A stretch of 64,000 nt of DNA from contig NZ_JAHLEL010000051.1 of NCBI RefSeq assembly GCF_020131355.1, positions 434,001 to 498,000 on the forward strand, in the 5' to 3' direction. The position numbers and the translations under genes are program-made. Each line of letters opens with the position of its first letter. Positions within the stretch are counted from its first letter, which is position 1. Source of the stretch: Pseudonocardia sp. ICBG1293. Its GTDB lineage: Bacteria; Actinomycetota; Actinomycetes; Mycobacteriales; Pseudonocardiaceae. The notes under the pieces were generated by a model. The model saw only the letters and a program-made list of their open reading frames with translations, searched no databases and was not told the DNA's origin. Of the stretch, positions 1-9,254 are shown one piece after another.

Positions 1-261
1 ATCGCCATCAACGTCGCGATCGACCACAAGACCGGGCGGGCGCTGTCGCGTCCGACCCTGTCCGGTCGCGGGTTCTCCGACGACCCGAAGGCGCTCGACG
101 CGGCCCAGTCCCTGGTCGAGGACGAGCTGTCCCGGCTGGAGAACGAGAACGTCACCGACCCGCACCGGATCGCCCAGGGCGTGCGGCGCGTGGTCGGGCG
201 CTGGGTGTCGGACACCTACCGGCGTCGTCCCATGATCGTCCCCACGGTCATCGCGGTCTGA
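1..261 (+). CDS. rnj: Ribonuclease J, C-terminal part (gene begins before the window)
   Basis: The open frame enters at base 1 and stops with TGA at 259-261, giving the last 86 residues. The stretch after the start of the fragment reads [14 protein letters not shown], then a helix-rich piece ending in the basic motif [13 protein letters not shown], which is the typical C-terminal dimerisation domain of actinobacterial RNase J, a metallo-beta-lactamase/beta-CASP nuclease with 5'-3' exo- and endonuclease activity in mRNA and rRNA processing. The catalytic domain lies outside the window. The next gene, ftsK, is the usual neighbour in actinobacteria (Rv2752c and Rv2748c in M. tuberculosis). The identification rests on the tail sequence plus this context. 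Confidence 0.85.
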   Translation: MAINVAIDHKTGRALSRPTLSGRGFSDDPKALDAAQSLVEDELSRLENENVTDPHRIAQGVRRVVGRWVSDTYRRRPMIVPTVIAV

Positions 262-341
262 GGGGTGTGGCGGGGTCGGTGACCCCGCCACCGCCGCGTC
301 GGTCCCCGGTTCGATCACCGAACCGGGCTACCGTGTGTGAC

Positions 342-2930
342 ATGGCAGGACGCACAGGCACGGGCCGGACCACCACGACCGCGGCCGCGGGCCGCGGCTC
401 GGGGCGGTCGGGCTCGCGCGCGTCCACCGCCCGCAAGCGCCCGGCCGCGGGCCGCAGGCCTCCGGCCCGGCGTCAGGGCCCGGACCTGGTGGACCGGGGG
501 ATCGACGCGGTCGGCCGGGGCGTGGCGAAGACCGTCCGTGCCTCCGGGCGCGCGGTCGGCCGCACCCGGGAGATCGACCCCGCGCACCGCCGGGACGGCA
601 TCGGCTTCGGGATGCTCGTGCTCGCCGTCATCGCCGCCGCCGGGCTGTGGTGGCAGGCGGGCGGCTCGGTCGGCTACTGGTTCACCTTCCTCGTCGAGGC
701 GGTGATGGGGCAGGCGGGCGTCGCGTTGCCGGCGATCCTGCTGGGCGTCGGCATCGTCATGGTCACCACCGAGGGGCACCCCGAGGCGCGACCGCGGATC
801 GTCACCGGGAGCCTGCTGCTCGCGCTCGGCGTGCTGGGTCTGGTGCACCTGGGTGCCGGCGCGCCGGCGGAGCCCGACGCCTGGCGCGGCGCGGGCGGCG
901 CGCTCGGCTTCGTCGCCGGGACCCCGCTCAAGGCCGGACTGAGCCTGTGGACGGCCGTCCCCGTTCTCGTCCTGCTGACGCTGTACTCGGTGCTGCTGGT
1001 CACCGGCATCCCGGTGCGCGAGCTGCCGGACCGGTTCCGCAGGCTCACCGGGCAGCTCCCGCCCGAGCAGGACGGCGAGGACGCCTCCGGCACGGACCGT
1101 CCGCGCACGGTGGCCGACGCGGTCGCCGAGCGCGAGGGGCAGGCCGAGGACGGCGAACCGGCCCCGCGCAAGCGCCGGCCCGCGCGGCGCAGGCAGGGCG
1201 CCGCGGAGGCCGACGCGTTCCGGGTGGAGGAGGGCGAGCACGCCCCGGCCCCGGTGGACCCGTCGCTGCCCGGCGTCCCGGAGGAGGAGGCGCCCGCCGC
1301 CGCCCCGGCCGCGGCCGCGCCGCAGGCGACGAAGCCGCGCAAGCCCGTCGTCGAGACACCGCAGGTCGCCGACGAGCCGATCGAGGGCGAGCAGCTCTCG
1401 ATGGCGATCCGCCAGCCGCAGTCCGACACCGAGTACATCCTGCCGCCGGCGGACACCCTGGAGTCCGGGCCGCCGCCCAAGTCCCGCAGCTCCGCCAACG
1501 ACGCGATGATCGAGGCGATCTCCGGGGTCCTCGACCAGTTCAACGTCGACGCCCAGGTCACCGGCTTCACCCGCGGCCCGACGGTCACCCGCTACGAGAT
1601 CGAGCTCGGCCCCGCGGTGAAGGTCGAGAAGATCACCCAGCTGCAGCGCAACCTGGCCTACGCGGTCGCGAACGACAACGTCCGGCTGCTCGCGCCGATC
1701 CCCGGCAAGTCCGCGGTCGGCATCGAGGTGCCCAACACCGACCGGGAGATGGTCCGGCTCGGCGACGTCCTGCGCTCGGGCAACGCGCGCAACGAGCAGC
1801 ACCCGATGGGGATCGGGCTGGGCAAGGACATCGAGGGCCACTACCTCGTCGCGAACCTGGCGAAGATGCCGCACCTGCTGGTGGCGGGCTCCACCGGCTC
1901 CGGCAAGTCGAGCTTCGTGAACTCGATGCTGGTGTCGCTGCTGACCCGGGCGACCCCGGACGAGGTCCGGATGATCCTCATCGACCCGAAGATGGTCGAG
2001 CTGACGCCCTACGAGGGCATCCCGCACCTGATCACGCCCATCATCACCCAGCCGAAGAAGGCCGCCGCGGCGCTGGCCTGGCTGGTGGAGGAGATGGAGC
2101 AGCGCTACCAGGACATGCAGGCCAACCGGGTCCGCCACGTCGACGACTTCAACCGCAAGGTGCGCACGGGGGAGATCACCGCCCCGCCCGGCTCGGAGCG
2201 GGTGTACCGCCCCTACCCCTACATCATGTGCATCGTCGACGAGCTCGCCGACCTCATGATGACCGCCCCGCGCGACGTCGAGGACGCGATCGTCCGGATC
2301 ACCCAGAAGGCACGGGCGGCCGGGATCCACCTGATCCTGGCGACCCAGCGACCGTCGGTCGACGTCGTCACCGGTCTGATCAAGACCAACGTGCCGTCCC
2401 GGCTGGCGTTCGCGACGTCGTCGCTGACCGACAGCCGGGTCATCCTCGACCAGCCGGGCGCGGAGAAGCTGATCGGCATGGGCGACGCGCTCTACCTGCC
2501 GATGGGCGCCGGCAAGCCGGTCCGCATGCAGGGCGCGTTCGTCGACGACGACGAGATCTCCAAGGTCGTCGCGTTCACCAAGGAGCAGGCCGAGCCCAGC
2601 TACACCGAGGGCGTCACCGCGCAGAAGGCCGGTGAGAAGAAGGAGATCGACGCCGACATCGGCGACGACCTCGACCTGCTGCTGCAGGCCACGGAGCTGA
2701 TCGTCACCTCGCAGTTCGGGTCGACCTCGATGCTGCAGCGCAAGCTGCGCGTCGGGTTCGCGAAGGCGGGCCGGCTGATGGACCTGCTCGAGACCCGCAA
2801 CATCGTCGGTCCCTCGGAGGGCTCGAAGGCTCGCGACGTCCTGGTCAAGCCGGACGAGCTGGAGGGAGCGCTCGTGCTGATCCGTGGTGGCGGTACCGCC
2901 GACGGTGGCGAGATCGGCGACGACGAGTGA
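342..2930 (+). CDS. ftsK: DNA translocase FtsK/SpoIIIE
   Basis: This 862-residue protein pumps chromosomal DNA at the division septum. The N-terminus is very basic (Arg/Gly/Ala-rich, about 1-85), followed by four predicted membrane segments between about 86 and 225, then a charged, Pro/Ala-rich linker. The motor carries the Walker A motif GSTGSGKS near residue 516 and the Walker B region [13 protein letters not shown] near 628. A C-terminal gamma winged-helix domain (about 774-846, with [14 protein letters not shown]) reads the polar KOPS/FRS sequences. The ATG at 342 was chosen; a GTG at 267 would add 25 low-complexity residues. It follows rnj directly, and the downstream neighbour is not operonic. 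Confidence 0.96.
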   Translation: MAGRTGTGRTTTTAAAGRGSGRSGSRASTARKRPAAGRRPPARRQGPDLVDRGIDAVGRGVAKTVRASGRAVGRTREIDPAHRRDGIGFGMLVLAVIAAAGLWWQAGGSVGYWFTFLVEAVMGQAGVALPAILLGVGIVMVTTEGHPEARPRIVTGSLLLALGVLGLVHLGAGAPAEPDAWRGAGGALGFVAGTPLKAGLSLWTAVPVLVLLTLYSVLLVTGIPVRELPDRFRRLTGQLPPEQDGEDASGTDRPRTVADAVAEREGQAEDGEPAPRKRRPARRRQGAAEADAFRVEEGEHAPAPVDPSLPGVPEEEAPAAAPAAAAPQATKPRKPVVETPQVADEPIEGEQLSMAIRQPQSDTEYILPPADTLESGPPPKSRSSANDAMIEAISGVLDQFNVDAQVTGFTRGPTVTRYEIELGPAVKVEKITQLQRNLAYAVANDNVRLLAPIPGKSAVGIEVPNTDREMVRLGDVLRSGNARNEQHPMGIGLGKDIEGHYLVANLAKMPHLLVAGSTGSGKSSFVNSMLVSLLTRATPDEVRMILIDPKMVELTPYEGIPHLITPIITQPKKAAAALAWLVEEMEQRYQDMQANRVRHVDDFNRKVRTGEITAPPGSERVYRPYPYIMCIVDELADLMMTAPRDVEDAIVRITQKARAAGIHLILATQRPSVDVVTGLIKTNVPSRLAFATSSLTDSRVILDQPGAEKLIGMGDALYLPMGAGKPVRMQGAFVDDDEISKVVAFTKEQAEPSYTEGVTAQKAGEKKEIDADIGDDLDLLLQATELIVTSQFGSTSMLQRKLRVGFAKAGRLMDLLETRNIVGPSEGSKARDVLVKPDELEGALVLIRGGGTADGGEIGDDE

Positions 2931-3101
2931 CACCGCGGGTGACGGTCGCGGGGCGGTGATGATCCCGACACCGTCGGTGATCGACTTTTCGGGCCCACGG
3001 GTTAACGGGACGGTCACGTTCGTGCCAGAGTGACGTGGGGTCGCCGACCGGCGACCGCGCGTCGTGCTGCCCGCCATCGCGGGCAGAGGAGGTTCTGGCT
3101 G

Positions 3102-3977
3102 GTGTTCTGGAGGAAGAAGGACCGTCGTCGCCCGGCACGGGCCACCACCGACCGGCACGCGCTCGTCCCGATTCCGCTGACCGGCGGTGTGCTGTCCGGC
3201 CAGGTCCGCGACCAGCAGGGCGGCGCTCTCGCCGGGACCGAGGTGTCGGTGATGGACCCCGCCGACCGGCGTGCGGTGCACGTCGAGACCGACCCGTTCG
3301 GACGGTTCGCCGCGTCGCTGATGCCCGGCCGGTACCGGGTGCGGGTCGAGGCGGGCGGCTACCAGCAGGTCACCGACGTCGTCGAGGTGTCGTGGGGCGA
3401 GCACGCCGACATGGGGCACATCGTCCTCGGCGAGGACCCGGCGCTGCGCCCGCCGCGGCCCGGTGTCTTCGTCGTCGACGGCGACCACAGCTCGGTCCGC
3501 TTCGTCGCCCGGCACATCGGGATGTCCAAGGTGTACGGCCGGTTCAACCGGTTCCAGGGTCAGATCCGGATCGCCGAGCCGTTCGAGGAGTCCTCGGTGG
3601 ACGTCGTGATCGACGCGGCCAGCGTCGACACCAACGTGCCCGCGCGCGACACGCACCTGCGTTCGGCCGACTTCCTCGACGTCGAACGCTTCCCCGAGCT
3701 CCGCTTCTCCAGCGTGCGCTTCGTGGCGCACGGCGGGAACCGGTGGACCGTCGACGGTGACCTCACGCTGCACGGCCTCACCAGCGACGTCTCGCTGGAC
3801 ACCACCTTCCTCGGTACCGCCGAGTGGAACGGGGACCGGGTCGGCGCCGTCGCCACGACCCAGCTGCACCGCGAGCACTACACGCTGAACTGGCAGCAGA
3901 CCATCGCCAAGGGGCTCCCCGTGGTCGGGTCGACGATCCAGATCCAGCTCGACGTGCAGGCGATCCGGCAGTCCTGA
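3102..3977 (+). CDS. YceI-family protein with N-terminal carboxypeptidase-regulatory-like domain
   Basis: The GTG at 3102 is preceded at good distance by AGAGGAGG; an upstream in-frame start at 3030 lacks such a site. The 291-residue product begins with a short basic stretch. A beta-sandwich like the carboxypeptidase regulatory domain follows (about 27-105, GGVLSGQVRDQQGGALAGTE ... PGRYRVRVEAGGY). The rest is a YceI lipocalin-like domain (about 122-291) with DGDHSSVRFVARHIGMSKVYG, RDTHLRSADFLDVERFP and LTLHGLTSDV. YceI proteins bind isoprenoid-type lipids. No signal peptide is visible, so a cytoplasmic or membrane-associated place is likely. The two-domain form recurs in actinobacteria; the substrate is unknown. 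Confidence 0.88.
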   Translation: MFWRKKDRRRPARATTDRHALVPIPLTGGVLSGQVRDQQGGALAGTEVSVMDPADRRAVHVETDPFGRFAASLMPGRYRVRVEAGGYQQVTDVVEVSWGEHADMGHIVLGEDPALRPPRPGVFVVDGDHSSVRFVARHIGMSKVYGRFNRFQGQIRIAEPFEESSVDVVIDAASVDTNVPARDTHLRSADFLDVERFPELRFSSVRFVAHGGNRWTVDGDLTLHGLTSDVSLDTTFLGTAEWNGDRVGAVATTQLHREHYTLNWQQTIAKGLPVVGSTIQIQLDVQAIRQS

Positions 3978-3986
3978 CCGGAGGGC

Positions 3987-5138
3987 TCAGTACCGCGGGA
4001 GCGTGATCGCCGTCGCGGCGGTCGCGGCCCAGTGCTCGGTGAGACCGGGAGCGGCGGCGTCCGGGGCGGTCAGATCCCGGACCCGCGCGGTGTTGGTCAT
4101 CGCCAGCTCCTGGTTCGCCTCCACCCAGCCGCGCATCCGGCGCTCGTAGCGGGCCGCCGCCGGTCCGGGGTCGCCGCCGGCCCGGGCGAGCTCCCCGGCC
4201 AGCACGTAGGCCCCGACCACGGCCAGCGTGGTGCCCTGGCCGGAGAGCAGGGTCGGGCACCAGGCGGCGTCGCCGAGGAGCACGACCGGTCCGCGCGACC
4301 AGGTGGGCAGCCGGACCTGGGTGACCGGGGTGAGGTAGAGGTCGGCGGCGCGGGTCATCCCGTCGAGCAGCGCGGGCAGCCACCAGCCCCCGCCGGCGAA
4401 GTGCCGGGCGACCAGCGCGCGCTGGGCGTCGAGGTCGCGGTGGTGGTAGGTCGCGTCCGGGTCGGAGAACCCGAGCACCACGCGGACCTCGGTGTCGTCG
4501 TGCGCGGTGTAGAGCCCGGCCATCGCGTCGCTGCGCTGCAGGAACACCTGCCAGCGGCTCAGCCCGAAGGTGTTGGGCAGGGTGAACACGGCGACGTGCT
4601 GCCCCAGCGGGACCAGCCGGCCGTCGTCGTCGGGGCCCAGGGCCAGGCGCCGGACGCCCGAGTGCTGACCGTCGGCGCCCACCACGACGTCGTAGTGCTC
4701 CTCGGCGCCGGAGGCGAAACGGACCCGGGTGCCCCCGGCGGGATCGGGAGTGAGCGCGGCGACCCGGTCGTCCCAGCGGGTCTCGACGCCGTCGAGCGCT
4801 CCGGTGAGCAGGGCCGCCAGGTCGTCGCGGAGGATCTCGACGTCGTCGCCCGCGACCGGCCCTCCGGTGAGCGTCACCTCGGTGCTGCGGAAGACCTCCG
4901 TGCCGTCCTCGTCGACCAGCGACATGCCGTCCATCGCGGTGCGCGCCGCCCGCAGTGCGGGGCCGAGACCCATCCGGTCGACGACCTCGCGCGCCGGCCC
5001 GCGGACGTCCACGGCCTGCCCCCCGGCCCGGGGCCCGGGTGCCGACTCGACGACGACCGGCCGGAACCCGTGCCGGCGCAGCCACCACGCGAGCGACGTC
5101 CCGGCGATGCCGGCCCCGCTGATCAGGATGTCGGTCAT
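3987..5138 (-). CDS. FAD-dependent aromatic-type monooxygenase
   Basis: This 383-residue group A flavoprotein hydroxylase has the dinucleotide-binding motif GAGIAGTS at residues 8-15, the DG motif VVGADGQHS near 165-173, and the GD motif VVLLGDAAWCP near 288, where FAD ribose and pyrophosphate bind. Relatives include TetX-like and PHBH-like enzymes that use NAD(P)H and O2 to hydroxylate small molecules. The ATG at 5138 has GAGGAGGAG just upstream; the longer frame to 5213 would overlap the promoter region. It is divergent from the GntR-TetR regulator at 5235, which probably controls it. The substrate cannot be read from the sequence; drug or phenolic compounds are guesses. Confidence 0.88.
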   Translation of the reverse strand: MTDILISGAGIAGTSLAWWLRRHGFRPVVVESAPGPRAGGQAVDVRGPAREVVDRMGLGPALRAARTAMDGMSLVDEDGTEVFRSTEVTLTGGPVAGDDVEILRDDLAALLTGALDGVETRWDDRVAALTPDPAGGTRVRFASGAEEHYDVVVGADGQHSGVRRLALGPDDDGRLVPLGQHVAVFTLPNTFGLSRWQVFLQRSDAMAGLYTAHDDTEVRVVLGFSDPDATYHHRDLDAQRALVARHFAGGGWWLPALLDGMTRAADLYLTPVTQVRLPTWSRGPVVLLGDAAWCPTLLSGQGTTLAVVGAYVLAGELARAGGDPGPAAARYERRMRGWVEANQELAMTNTARVRDLTAPDAAAPGLTEHWAATAATAITLPRY

Positions 5139-5197
5139 GTGCTCCTCCTCGGTACGGTGTACGCGACCATGCTGAGGCTTCGAGCTGCAGCGACGCG

Positions 5198-5214
5198 TGT
5201 GCTGTAGCGGCACA
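5198..5214. promoter_or_regulatory. Candidate operator between monooxygenase and GntR-TetR regulator
   Basis: A short dyad, TGTGC - 7 bases - GCACA, lies in the 96-base space between two divergent starts, close upstream of the regulator's GTG. Its position suits autoregulation and control of the monooxygenase. The arms are only 5 bases, so chance is possible. Confidence 0.3.
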
Positions 5215-5234
5215 GGTGGTACAGGAGGCGCGCG

Positions 5235-6095
5235 GTGGACGGCTCACCCACGGACCGGGTCGCGGCCGCGGTGCGCGCCCGCATCGACACCGGGGACCTG
5301 GGCCCCGGGGACCGTGCACCGTCGGTGCGGGAGCTGGTGGCCGATCACGGGGTCGCGATGTCCACCGCCGCCCGGGCACTGGGCCGGCTGCGCGAGGAGG
5401 GGCTCCTGCGGACCACGCCCCGGGTCGGGTCGGTCGTCGCCGGACGGTCGGAGCCCCCGGCGTCGGACCGGCCACCGGACGCGGCCGGGCTGGTGCGCAC
5501 CGCCATCGGCATCGCCGACGACGAGGGGCTCGCCGCGCTGTCCATGCGCCGCCTCGCCGGGGCGTTCGGCGTGCCGACGATGTCGCTGTACCGGCTGGTG
5601 CGCAGCCGCGACGAGCTGCTGCTGGCGATGATCGAGGCCGTCTTCGCCGAGCTGGTGCTGCCCCCGGCCGGCGGGTCGTGGCGGGACCGGGTGGAGGGGG
5701 CGGCGCACGCGCAGTGGCGGGTGCACCGCCGGCATCCGTGGCTGGCCCGGGTGCTGTCGCTGTCCCGGCCGCAGGCGCTCCCGTCGCTGCTGCGCTTCGC
5801 CGACTTCGAGCTCGCCGCGCTGGAGGAGGTGGTGGCCGACCCGGTGGAGCGGTTCGACGTGCACCTGGCGCTGACCGCGTTCGTCCGCGGGATGGCGCTG
5901 ACCCTCGCCGCGGAGCAGGAGGCGCAGGCCGACACCGGGGTGGACGCCGACACCTGGTCCGCGCACGACCCCGGGCTGCGCGCCGCACTGCACCGCCACG
6001 GCGGGCCCGCGCTGCGCCGGGTCGGCGACTATCCGTACGACCTGCAGCGGGTCCTCGACACCGGGATCGCCCGGTTCCTCGACGGGATCAGCTGA
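5235..6095 (+). CDS. Fused GntR-type winged-helix and TetR-type transcription regulator
   Basis: This 286-residue protein joins two DNA-binding modules. Residues about 5-70 form a GntR winged helix (LGPGDRAPSVRELVADHGVAMSTAARALGRLREEGLLRTTPRVGSVV). After a linker, residues about 82-130 form a TetR helix-turn-helix (GLAALSMRRLAGAFGVPTMSLYRLVRSRDELLLAM), followed by a helical TetR C-terminal ligand domain. The start is the GTG at 5235 behind a weak purine-rich stretch. It is divergent from the flavin monooxygenase and likely represses it, with an inducer bound by the C-terminal domain. Such GntR-TetR hybrids occur in actinobacteria; target and ligand are unknown. The end overlaps the convergent methyltransferase gene by 8 bases. 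Confidence 0.87.
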   Translation: MDGSPTDRVAAAVRARIDTGDLGPGDRAPSVRELVADHGVAMSTAARALGRLREEGLLRTTPRVGSVVAGRSEPPASDRPPDAAGLVRTAIGIADDEGLAALSMRRLAGAFGVPTMSLYRLVRSRDELLLAMIEAVFAELVLPPAGGSWRDRVEGAAHAQWRVHRRHPWLARVLSLSRPQALPSLLRFADFELAALEEVVADPVERFDVHLALTAFVRGMALTLAAEQEAQADTGVDADTWSAHDPGLRAALHRHGGPALRRVGDYPYDLQRVLDTGIARFLDGIS

Positions 6096-6549
6096 ACCCC
6101 TGCTGGCGCCATGCCTCGTAGACGGCGACGGCGGCGGCGTTGGACAGGTTCAGCGAGCGGTTCGACGGTCGCATCGGCAGCGACACCCGGCCCGTCACCC
6201 AGTCCGCGTCCACCACCGCCGCCGGTAGCCCGGTCGACTCCCGGCCGAGGAGCAGCACGTCGTCGGGGCGGTAGGCCACGTCGGTGTGGTGCACCGGTGC
6301 CCCCGGCACGAACGCGAACACCCGCGCCCGGACGGCGCGGACCCAGCCGGCGAACGCGTCGGTGTCGTCGTGCACGACGACGTCGGCCAGGTCGGCGTAG
6401 TCGAGCCCGGCCCGGCGTACCGACCGCTCGTCGAGGGAGAACCCGAGTGGGCGCACCAGGTGCAGCTCGGCGCCGGTGTTGGCGGCCAGCCGGATCGCGT
6501 TGCCGGTGTTCGGCGGGATCTCCGGGGTGTGCAGGGCGAGGCGGACCAC
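6088..6549 (-). CDS. trmL: tRNA (cytidine/uridine-34-2'-O)-methyltransferase, TrmL/SpoU family
   Basis: The 153-residue product matches the usual length of TrmL. It shows the start motif LALHTPEIPPNTGNAIRLAANTGAELHLV and the SAM-binding knot motifs LGRESTGLP and VSLPMRPSNRSLNLSNAAAVAVYEA, characteristic of the SPOUT trefoil-knot fold with the catalytic Arg/Asn/Ser residues present. TrmL methylates the wobble ribose of tRNA-Leu isoacceptors. The GTG start at 6549 directly abuts the stop of the upstream VOC gene (6553), suggesting translational coupling in a short three-gene minus-strand unit with the VOC and AraC genes. Confidence 0.9.
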   Translation of the reverse strand: MVRLALHTPEIPPNTGNAIRLAANTGAELHLVRPLGFSLDERSVRRAGLDYADLADVVVHDDTDAFAGWVRAVRARVFAFVPGAPVHHTDVAYRPDDVLLLGRESTGLPAAVVDADWVTGRVSLPMRPSNRSLNLSNAAAVAVYEAWRQQGFS

Positions 6550-6552
6550 CCG

Positions 6553-6939
6553 CTACTCGTACCAGGTGCCGGCGCTCCAGTGGTTGCCGTCCGGGTCGGC
6601 GATCTCGAACAGGCGGCTGCCGTAGTCGGCGTCGAACGGCGCGCGGACCACCGCGGCCCCGGCCGCGACGGCACGGGCGAACAGGGCGTCCGGGTCGTCG
6701 CAGACGAGGTGGACGGCCGCGCCGCCGGGTGGGCGGCACCCGTCGTGGGTGGGGCCGAGCATCACGCCGCCGGGGGCACCGGTCGACCCGGTGCGCACCA
6801 GCTCGGCGTGGACGATCGCGCCGTCGTCGCCGGTGTGGACGGCGCGCTCGGTGAAGTCCAGGGCCGAGGTCAGGAAGGTGACCAGGGCGCGCGGGTCGGG
6901 GCTGGACAGGCTGGGCCAGAGGCCGGGCAGATCGCTCAT
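6553..6939 (-). CDS. VOC (glyoxalase/bleomycin-resistance fold) protein
   Basis: The 128-residue protein has the paired beta-alpha-beta-beta-beta repeat of the vicinal oxygen chelate fold: LWPSLSSPDPRALVTFLTSALDFTE at the N-terminus and FDADYGSRLFEIADPDGNHWSAGTWYE at the C-terminus. The latter is the DPDGN motif typical of the YcgJ/PhnB-like subgroup. These proteins bind metals or small toxic compounds; the substrate is not predictable. The ATG at 6939 overlaps the AraC stop by four bases (ATGA), so the two genes are almost certainly co-translated. The much longer open frame reaching 8010 is only absence of stops. Confidence 0.88.
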   Translation of the reverse strand: MSDLPGLWPSLSSPDPRALVTFLTSALDFTERAVHTGDDGAIVHAELVRTGSTGAPGGVMLGPTHDGCRPPGGAAVHLVCDDPDALFARAVAAGAAVVRAPFDADYGSRLFEIADPDGNHWSAGTWYE

Positions 6940-7799
6940 GGGTGCGAGGGTGCCGGGGCGGGGTGCCGCGGTCGTGGACGAATCGGAGCCGCCGGCCGGA
7001 CCCGTTCGGCGCGCCAGGTCAGCGCGGTCGTCCCCGCGAGATCGCGGAAGTCGCGGGCCAGGTGCTGCTGGTCGGCGTACCCGCAGGTCGCGGCCAGCTC
7101 GGCGAGCGGAGGGGCGAGCGGGTGGCGCAGCAGCGTGCAGGCCCGCTCGAACCGGATGACCCGGGCGGCGGTCTTCGTCCCGAGCCCGGTCTCGCGTCGC
7201 ACCCGCTCGCCGAGGTGCCGCTCGGACCAGCCGACCTCGCCGGCGACGTCGGCGACCCGCGCGGTCCCGCCGGTGCGGACCAGCACCTCCCAGGCACGGA
7301 CGACCTCCGGTGGCGGGTCCACCGGGCGGCCCCGGGCGTCGGCGAGACGGCAGAGCGCGGCGTCGAGCAGGGCGCAGCGCGCGGCCCAGTCCGGCGCCGC
7401 GCGCAGCCGGTCCAGCAGGCCGTCGAGCCCGGGCAGCAGCAGCGCGAGGTCCACGACGTCGCCGGCCAGCTCTCCGGCGGGCAGCCCGAGCAGCGCGCGG
7501 GCGCCCCGCCAGGTCATCTCCAGCTGCATCCCGGCCTGCGCGGCCCCGCCCGTGCCGAGGACCGCGGGCGCGGCGTGCAGGCCGGCGGCCGAGGCGGTGA
7601 AGCGGCCGGGGCCGCGTCGCGGATCCGGGGCGGCGATCAGGTCCAGCGCGCCGTCCAGCAGGAGCACGACCGTCAGGTGCGCGCTCGACACACCCTGGTG
7701 GGTCCCCACCGGGGCCGCCGGGGAGGACCAGCACCAGATCCCCGACACCAGCGGGCGCAGCCGTGCGGAGGGACGCCAGCGCCGGGCCCCGTCGGACAT
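6936..7799 (-). CDS. AraC-family transcriptional regulator
   Basis: The 287-residue protein has a C-terminal AraC double helix-turn-helix (about 195-275): VADVAGEVGWSERHLGERVR in the first helix pair, and LAELAATCGYADQQHLARDF then RDLAG in the second, which is the conserved GYxDQxHxxRxF signature. The N-terminal half resembles the small beta-barrel of the DUF6597-type AraC regulators (LRPLVSGIWCWS). ATG 7799 was chosen as the first start in frame that keeps this domain intact. The last codons overlap the VOC start, so it probably controls its own unit. The proline-rich tail after residue 275 is low complexity. Confidence 0.88.
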   Translation of the reverse strand: MSDGARRWRPSARLRPLVSGIWCWSSPAAPVGTHQGVSSAHLTVVLLLDGALDLIAAPDPRRGPGRFTASAAGLHAAPAVLGTGGAAQAGMQLEMTWRGARALLGLPAGELAGDVVDLALLLPGLDGLLDRLRAAPDWAARCALLDAALCRLADARGRPVDPPPEVVRAWEVLVRTGGTARVADVAGEVGWSERHLGERVRRETGLGTKTAARVIRFERACTLLRHPLAPPLAELAATCGYADQQHLARDFRDLAGTTALTWRAERVRPAAPIRPRPRHPAPAPSHP

Positions 7800-8300
7800 G
7801 GCGGCCAGGGTAGCCCCGCCCGGCCGGCCGGGCGGGGCGCGATCCACGGCCGGCCGTGGGGCCGGACCGGATGATCGTGCGTGGGGCGCGGACACGCCCG
7901 CGTCGCGGCCCGTTCCGCAGCCGTTCGTCGAACGGTCGACACGGGTCCGCGCGACCGCCCCGGATCCTGAGAGCGGCGGGGCGGCCGATAGGTGAGCGGT
8001 TCTCGCACACGGCCGTTCACCGCAACGCGGAGGACCTGTCGCCGTCTCGATCTTAGGGCGTGCGTCGGCCAATCGCTCCGTTCGGCCCAATTCGATTCTT
8101 AATCGACGGGCGGCGGACCTGATCTTTCTGTTGATCGAATTCGACGGCAGTGTGCAAGATCGGGGCCGTCACCTCTCCCGGTCCGTATTCGTCGGGGGAG
8201 GCAGATCGGTTCACGGTGTGTCACAGTTCCGATTCACGGTGGGGACGCTGGGCGTTCCGGTGTGCTGTCCGGTAATCGCTCGACGGAGAGGGACGGGGTC
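7800..8300. promoter_or_regulatory. 500-base intergenic region upstream of the gas vesicle cluster
   Basis: No convincing gene is seen. Base composition drops around 8080-8160 compared with the surroundings, with AATTCGAT at 8089-8096 mirrored by ATCGAATT at 8134-8141 (inverted repeat, 37-base spacing). This AT-richer stretch is the likely promoter and control region for the gas vesicle operon; the purine run GGAGAGGGACGGGG directly before 8301 holds the ribosome binding site. Confidence 0.4.
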
Positions 8301-9254
8301 ATGAGCAACGCCTCCAAGATCGGAATGGCCGTGGTCGGCGGCTATGTGCTGGGAAGAACGAAGAAGGCCAAATTGGCGATCATGCTCGGGGGCGCGCTGG
8401 CCGGACGGAAGATGAACCTGACGCCGGCCGGAATCGTGTCCCAGGCGTCGAAGGTGGTGGCGGGGTCGCCGGAGCTGACCCGGCTGTCGGACGCGGTCCG
8501 CGGACGGCTGTTCGAGGCGGGCAAGCAGGCGGCGGTCTCGGCCGCGGGCAACCGCCTCGAGGCGCTGACGAACTCGCTCGTCGAGCGGGTCGAGAATCTC
8601 GGCAAGCCGGTCGAGGAGGTCGCCGGCGCGGCCGGTGACGCCGCGGGCGCGGGCGCGGAGAAGGCCGGTGACGCGGCGGGCGCGGGCGCGGAGAAGGCCG
8701 GTGACGCGGCGGGCGCGGCGGTGGAGGGCGCGGGTGCGGCCGCCGGCGCCGGGGGCGACGCGGTCGAGGACGTGACCGACACCGTCGGCGACACGACCGA
8801 CGCCGTCGGCGATGCCGCGGGCGACACCCCGGTGGTCGGCCGGGCCGCGAGGAGCACGACGCGTGCGGCCGGTTCGGCGTCCCGCGGGGCGGGGCGCGCG
8901 GTCGCCGGGGCGACCACCCGGGCGCGGCGTCCCCGGTCCGCCGAAGCGGACACCGAGGATCCGCCGAAGCGGCGGACGGCCCGCTCGTCGGGATCGTCCT
9001 CGGGGCGGTCCGGGGCGTCGTCGGGCACCTCGTCGAGGGGTGGTGCGTCCTCGTCCGGGTCGGACGGCGGCGCCGACGACGGCCGCTCGGCCCCCGTCCG
9101 GCGGACCGCCCGCTCCTCGTCGGGACGGTCGTCCGGGGCGTCGTCGGGGTCCTCCTCTGGGTCGTCGTCGGGCAAGGGCGGCTCGCGCAACGGCCGTGCG
9201 CCGCGTACCGGCGGACGGTCGACCACGAAGTCGGAGGCGCGGGCCGATGGCTGA
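8301..9254 (+). CDS. gvpY: Gas vesicle cluster protein, GvpY-like
   Basis: The 317-residue protein has a conserved N-terminus (SKIGMAVVGGYVLGRTKKAKLA and an alpha-helical region to about 110). After it come a repetitive Ala/Gly/Glu/Lys segment (units of AGDAAGAGAEK), an acidic Val/Thr/Asp stretch and a Ser/Gly/Arg-rich tail ending in TTKSEARADG. The position beside a SRPBCC (GvpZ-like) gene in a gas vesicle cluster fits GvpY of Streptomyces (Y-Z pair), a protein of unknown function. The ATG at 8301 has a good purine-rich site; 13 codons upstream are ignored. It overlaps the next gene by 8 bases. The family assignment is from layout and N-terminus, not from a catalytic motif. Confidence 0.65.
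   Translation: MSNASKIGMAVVGGYVLGRTKKAKLAIMLGGALAGRKMNLTPAGIVSQASKVVAGSPELTRLSDAVRGRLFEAGKQAAVSAAGNRLEALTNSLVERVENLGKPVEEVAGAAGDAAGAGAEKAGDAAGAGAEKAGDAAGAAVEGAGAAAGAGGDAVEDVTDTVGDTTDAVGDAAGDTPVVGRAARSTTRAAGSASRGAGRAVAGATTRARRPRSAEADTEDPPKRRTARSSGSSSGRSGASSGTSSRGGASSSGSDGGADDGRSAPVRRTARSSSGRSSGASSGSSSGSSSGKGGSRNGRAPRTGGRSTTKSEARADG
8631..8730 (+). repeat. 33-base tandem repeat inside the GvpY-like gene
   Basis: Two full copies (8631-8663, 8664-8696) and a partial third encode AGDAAGAGAEK. Copies are nearly identical at DNA level, which suggests recent duplication and possible length variation between strains. Confidence 0.8.

Noticed and set aside
315-3878. 1187-codon minus-strand frame over ftsK and the YceI gene
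   Set aside because: It crosses two real genes and an intergenic region and has no recognisable sequence.
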